A DNA stretch of 64,000 bases. Origin: Delphinus delphis. Its lineage: Eukaryota; Chordata; Mammalia; Artiodactyla; Delphinidae. The notes under the pieces were generated by a model. It ran no database searches. It saw only the letters and a program-made list of their open reading frames with translations, and was not told the DNA's origin. Shown one piece after another: positions 60,800 to 64,000 of the stretch (positions within the stretch are counted from its first letter, which is position 1; each line of letters opens with the position of its first letter). The stretch lies in the NCBI RefSeq assembly GCF_949987515.2, contig NC_082684.1, forward strand, positions 119,392,080-119,456,079. Direction: 5' to 3'. Position numbers and translations under genes: made by a program.

Positions 60800-61320
60800 G
60801 GTTTGTGTGTATCAGTGAGTTAATTTTTATGTTTGTAAACATTTATGTATTTTAAATTTACAGAAATATACATGTGTATTTTCCCATTATCAAAATTTTA
60901 ATAATACAGGTAAATCTCAAGTCCCCTTACTCCCACTCCCCTGCCCTGTGGGAACTGCCACTATTAGTTTGGTATATATTCATTCAGATATTTTACTATT
61001 TATCCAAATATCTACACAAATATAAATATGAAAATATCACATGGTATATTTTTTATTTGTCTATATTTTATATAACTGTTAGGAATAACATTTATGACTA
61101 CTGTATTATACTACAATTTTTTAAAAAAGCACGATGTGTCTTGGAAAGCTCTCCATGTGAGTACGTATAGCTCTCCTTATTTTTCATTTAAATTGCTATG
61201 TAGTTTATGTAACTACGCCCCTACTGATTTAGGTTATTTCAAAATTGTCATTTAGAACGTTTAGGTTGTTTCAAAATTGTCACTTTTGGAAACAATGCTG
61301 TATCATGTATGAATAGGCAC
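60800..61320 (-). mobile_element. Ancient L1 3' end, minus strand (left part)
   Basis: gttaggaataacatttatga and the words near 61270-61310 (ggaaacaatgctgtatcatg) resemble an L1M 3' end in reverse. Matching sequence continues at 63690, beyond the inserted L1. Confidence 0.5.
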
Positions 61321-63690
61321 ACAAAACCCCTCAATTAAATACCAGCAACCTATTCCAACAACATAAAAAAAGATTATACACCATGATTAAATATAATTTA
61401 TCCCAGGAATTCAAGGTTGGTTTAACATATAAAAACCAATCAGTGTAATTTATTCAAAAAAGGGCAAAACCCACCTGGTCATTTCAGTGGATGCAGAGAA
61501 AGCATTTGGCAAAATTTAACACTCTTCCATGATAAAAATACTCAACAAACTATGAATAAAAGAAAATTTCCTCAGCCTGATAAAGAGCATTTACAAAAAC
61601 CCCACAGCTAATATCAAACTTAATGGTAAAATAATGCTTTCCCCCTAAGATCAGGAAGAAGCAAAGGATGTTCACTCTTGCTATCTCTACTCAACATTGT
61701 ACTGGAAAGTTCTCTCTATGTCAATTAGGCAAGAAACAATTTTTTAAAACGCATCCAAATTGGAAAGGAGGAAGTAAAACTATCTCGATCTGCAGATGTC
61801 AAGATTTTATATATAGAAAAATACTAGAAAAGCCACTAAAATCTGTTAGAACAGGTTCAGAAAGGTTGCAGGATATAAGATCAATATACAAAAATCAACT
61901 GCATTTCTATACATTAGGGGTAAACATTTCCAAATAAAATTAAGAAAACAATTAGACTTAAATAACATCAAAAAGAATAAAACACTTAGGAATAAATTTA
62001 ACAAAAGATGTGCAAGATTTCTACACCAAAGACTGCAAAAACACTGTTGAAAGATATTAAAGAAAATCTAAACAAATGGAACAACATTCCAGGTTCATGG
62101 ATCAAAAGACCTAGTATTGTTAAGATGGAATACTTCAAAACTGACTTACAGATTCAAAACAATCCTTACTAAAATTCCAGCTTGTTTTGCCCAAAATGAC
62201 AAGATGATCCTCAAATTCATATTGAAATGCAAGGGACCCAGAATAGCCAAAACAATATTTAAAAAGAACAAAGTTGTAGAAGTGACAATTCTTGCTTTCA
62301 AAGTTTTCTAGCCAGCTCCAATCATCAAGACAATGTGGTACTAGCATAAGGACAGATATTTCTATCAATGAAATATAATTGAGAGTCTAGAAATAAGTCC
62401 CTTATTGATTTTTTAAAACAAAGATGTCAAGAATATTCAATGGAGAAATAATATTTTCAACAGTGTTGGGATAACTGTATATCCACATACAAAGGAATGA
62501 AGGCAGACTCTTACCTCAAACCATACAAAAAAACCTAATCTAAAATAGATCATGGACCTAAATCTAAGAGCTAAACTATAAAACTCTTAGAAGAAAACAT
62601 AGGAGTAAATCTTTGTAACCTTGGATTAGGCAATGGTTTCTTAGATAGCAAAAGCACAAGCAACAGAAGGAAAAAAAATAAAGTGGATCATATCAAAATT
62701 TTAAACTTTGTGCTTCAAAGGACACCATCAAGAAAGTGAAAAGGCAAACTCATACATTGGGAGAAAATACTTGCAAATCATTTTGATGAAAGAACTGCGT
62801 CCAGAGTATATAAAGAAAACTGACAACTCAATAATAAAGTGACAATCCAATTTAAAAATGGGTAATGGATTTTAATAGACATTTCTCCAAAGAAGATATA
62901 TGAATGGCCAGAAGCACATGAAAAGATGCTCAACATCATTAGCCATTAGGGAAATACAAATCAAAACCATGATGTGATACCACTTCACACCCATTAGGAT
63001 GCCTATAACAAAAATGATAAACAATAAGAAGTGCTGGAGAGGATGTGGAGAATTTGGAACCCTCACTTATTGCTAGTAGGAATGTAAAATGGTGCAGGCA
63101 TATTGGAGAAGAGTTTGGTAGTTCCTCAAAAATAGAATTACCATATGACCTACCAATTCCACTCCTATGTATACACCCAAGAAGAATGAAAAATATGTCC
63201 ATGCAAAAACTTATACACAAATGTTTATGTCAGCATTATTCATTCTAACCAAAAAAGTAGAAACAACTCAAATGTCCATCAACTATTGAATGTATTTTAA
63301 AAATATGATATATGATATGATATAACCATACAATGGAATATTGTTCAGCAAAAAAATAAAAAAGGAATGAAACTTTGATAGATGTTTCAAGGAAGAACCT
63401 TGAAAATACTATGCTAAGTTACAAAAGCCAGTCACAAAGGACCACGTATTATACGATGCGACTTATATGACGTGTCCAGAATAGATAAATAGATGGACAG
63501 AGAAAGTAGTTGCCTAGGGTTGGGGTAGGAGGGAGATGGGGAATGACTGCTAATGGGTGTGGGGTTTCTTTCTGGGATGATTGTGGTCATGGCTGCAAAA
63601 CTCTGTGCATGTACTAAATCTCCTTGAATTGCACACTTTAAATGGATGAATTTTATGATGTGTGAATCATATCTCTACAAAGGTACTAAA
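61321..63690 (+). mobile_element. L1 3' part inserted in an older L1, plus strand
   Basis: tcatttcagtggatgcagag with aaagcatttggcaaaattta, then accccacagctaatatcaaa, starts in the reverse-transcriptase region. It runs through ctcaacatcattagccatta and ccatatgacctaccaattcc to the 3' UTR at about 63690. It is 5'-truncated and riddled with stops. The longest open pieces are under 100 codons. Confidence 0.82.
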
Positions 63691-63960
63691 AATAATACTG
63701 CAATGAACAGCTCTGCACATGTCTTCTTGTGCATATAAACAATGTCATACCAGGCCAGCTGTGAGAATTGCTGGGTCAAACACACATGTAGTTTAAATGT
63801 TAAATGTTAAATGTACATCTAAATCGCCCTCCATTATGGCTTAACTAATATAGAAGTCAGCCAATACTACAGGAGAATACATGTTTATTCACAGGCTTCT
63901 TAATACTTGATATTATCAATCCTCTGGATATTTGCTAGTTCAAGACGTGAAAAATTGTTA
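63691..63960 (-). mobile_element. Ancient L1 3' end, minus strand (right part)
   Basis: aataatactgcaatgaacag and agaattgctgggtcaaacac continue the element left at 61320. It includes three tandem copies of ttaaatg (63793-63813). Confidence 0.45.
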
Positions 63961-64000
63961 CATCATAAATATAATTTGTTTTTCCCTCATTATCAATATG

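Larger units (their letters stand above)
1..64000 (-). other. ADAMTS17: ADAMTS17 gene, internal part (spacer domain to third C-terminal-array TSR)
   Basis: The whole window lies inside a gene transcribed on the minus strand. Five exons with GT-AG borders and compatible phases join into 246 full codons plus one split codon, with no stop. The product matches what I recall of ADAMTS17: spacer residues GYIEAAIIPAGARRIR, then [16 protein letters not shown], then [18 protein letters not shown], then [17 protein letters not shown]17 is a secreted zinc metalloprotease of the extracellular matrix, linked in people to a Weill-Marchesani-like syndrome and in dogs to primary lens luxation. The upstream exons (signal peptide, propeptide, catalytic, disintegrin, first TSR, Cys-rich domain) must lie beyond 64000, and the final TSR and PLAC exons before position 1. 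By counting back from the C terminus these are probably exons 15 to 19 of about 22; that numbering is inference. ADAMTS19 is the closest paralogue and the main alternative. Confidence 0.95.
57195..64000 (-). other. ADAMTS17 intron (partial, upstream of the 81-bp exon)
   Basis: The phase-1 intron upstream of the small spacer exon continues beyond the window. It contains an LTR at 57421-57882, a MER5A-like fragment and a stack of L1 remnants from about 58.5 kb to the end. No exon is visible. Confidence 0.88.

Overview
This is mammalian nuclear DNA, most likely from a cetacean. It holds no bacterial or viral genome. The species group is inferred from recent tRNA-derived CHR-type SINEs. The best copies are at 36728-36930, 47906-48110, 50889-51213 and 54101-54309. 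Their heads have the typical form of whale and dolphin repeats, and I see no ruminant BovB or Bov-tA2 copies.

The only protein-coding gene I can support is ADAMTS17, on the minus strand. It encodes a secreted metalloprotease of the ADAMTS family. Five consecutive internal exons are present. In transcript order they are 57194-57114, 48608-48451, 45282-45123, 42978-42843 and 3034-2830. All have GT-AG splice sites, their phases join correctly (1-1-0-1-2-0), and together they give 247 uninterrupted residues. These cover the C-terminal part of the spacer domain, two complete thrombospondin type 1 repeats (TSRs) and the start of a third. The protease domain lies beyond position 64000. The last TSRs and the PLAC domain lie before position 1. 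The window is therefore the inside of one large gene.

Layout: 1-2829 is partial intron with a SINE. 2830-3034 is an exon. 3035-42842 is a 39.8-kb intron made largely of transposon remains, including nested L1 stacks at 12.0-18.3 kb and 31.2-36.9 kb, MIR and L2-like fragments, DNA transposons and LTRs. 42843-48608 is a cluster of three exons with short introns. 48609-57113 is an 8.5-kb intron with two recent SINEs. 57114-57194 is the small spacer exon. 57195-64000 is intron with an LTR and a further L1 stack.

The most informative non-genic structures are insertions whose target-site duplications can be read directly: an internally deleted L1 (31780-35764), a short retrocopy of an mRNA 3' end (14109-14242), an L1 nested inside another L1 (12753-14005), and several recent SINEs, one lying about 340 bp downstream of an exon. 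I found no new multi-gene system. Repeat family names come from recognition of consensus patterns, not from a database search.
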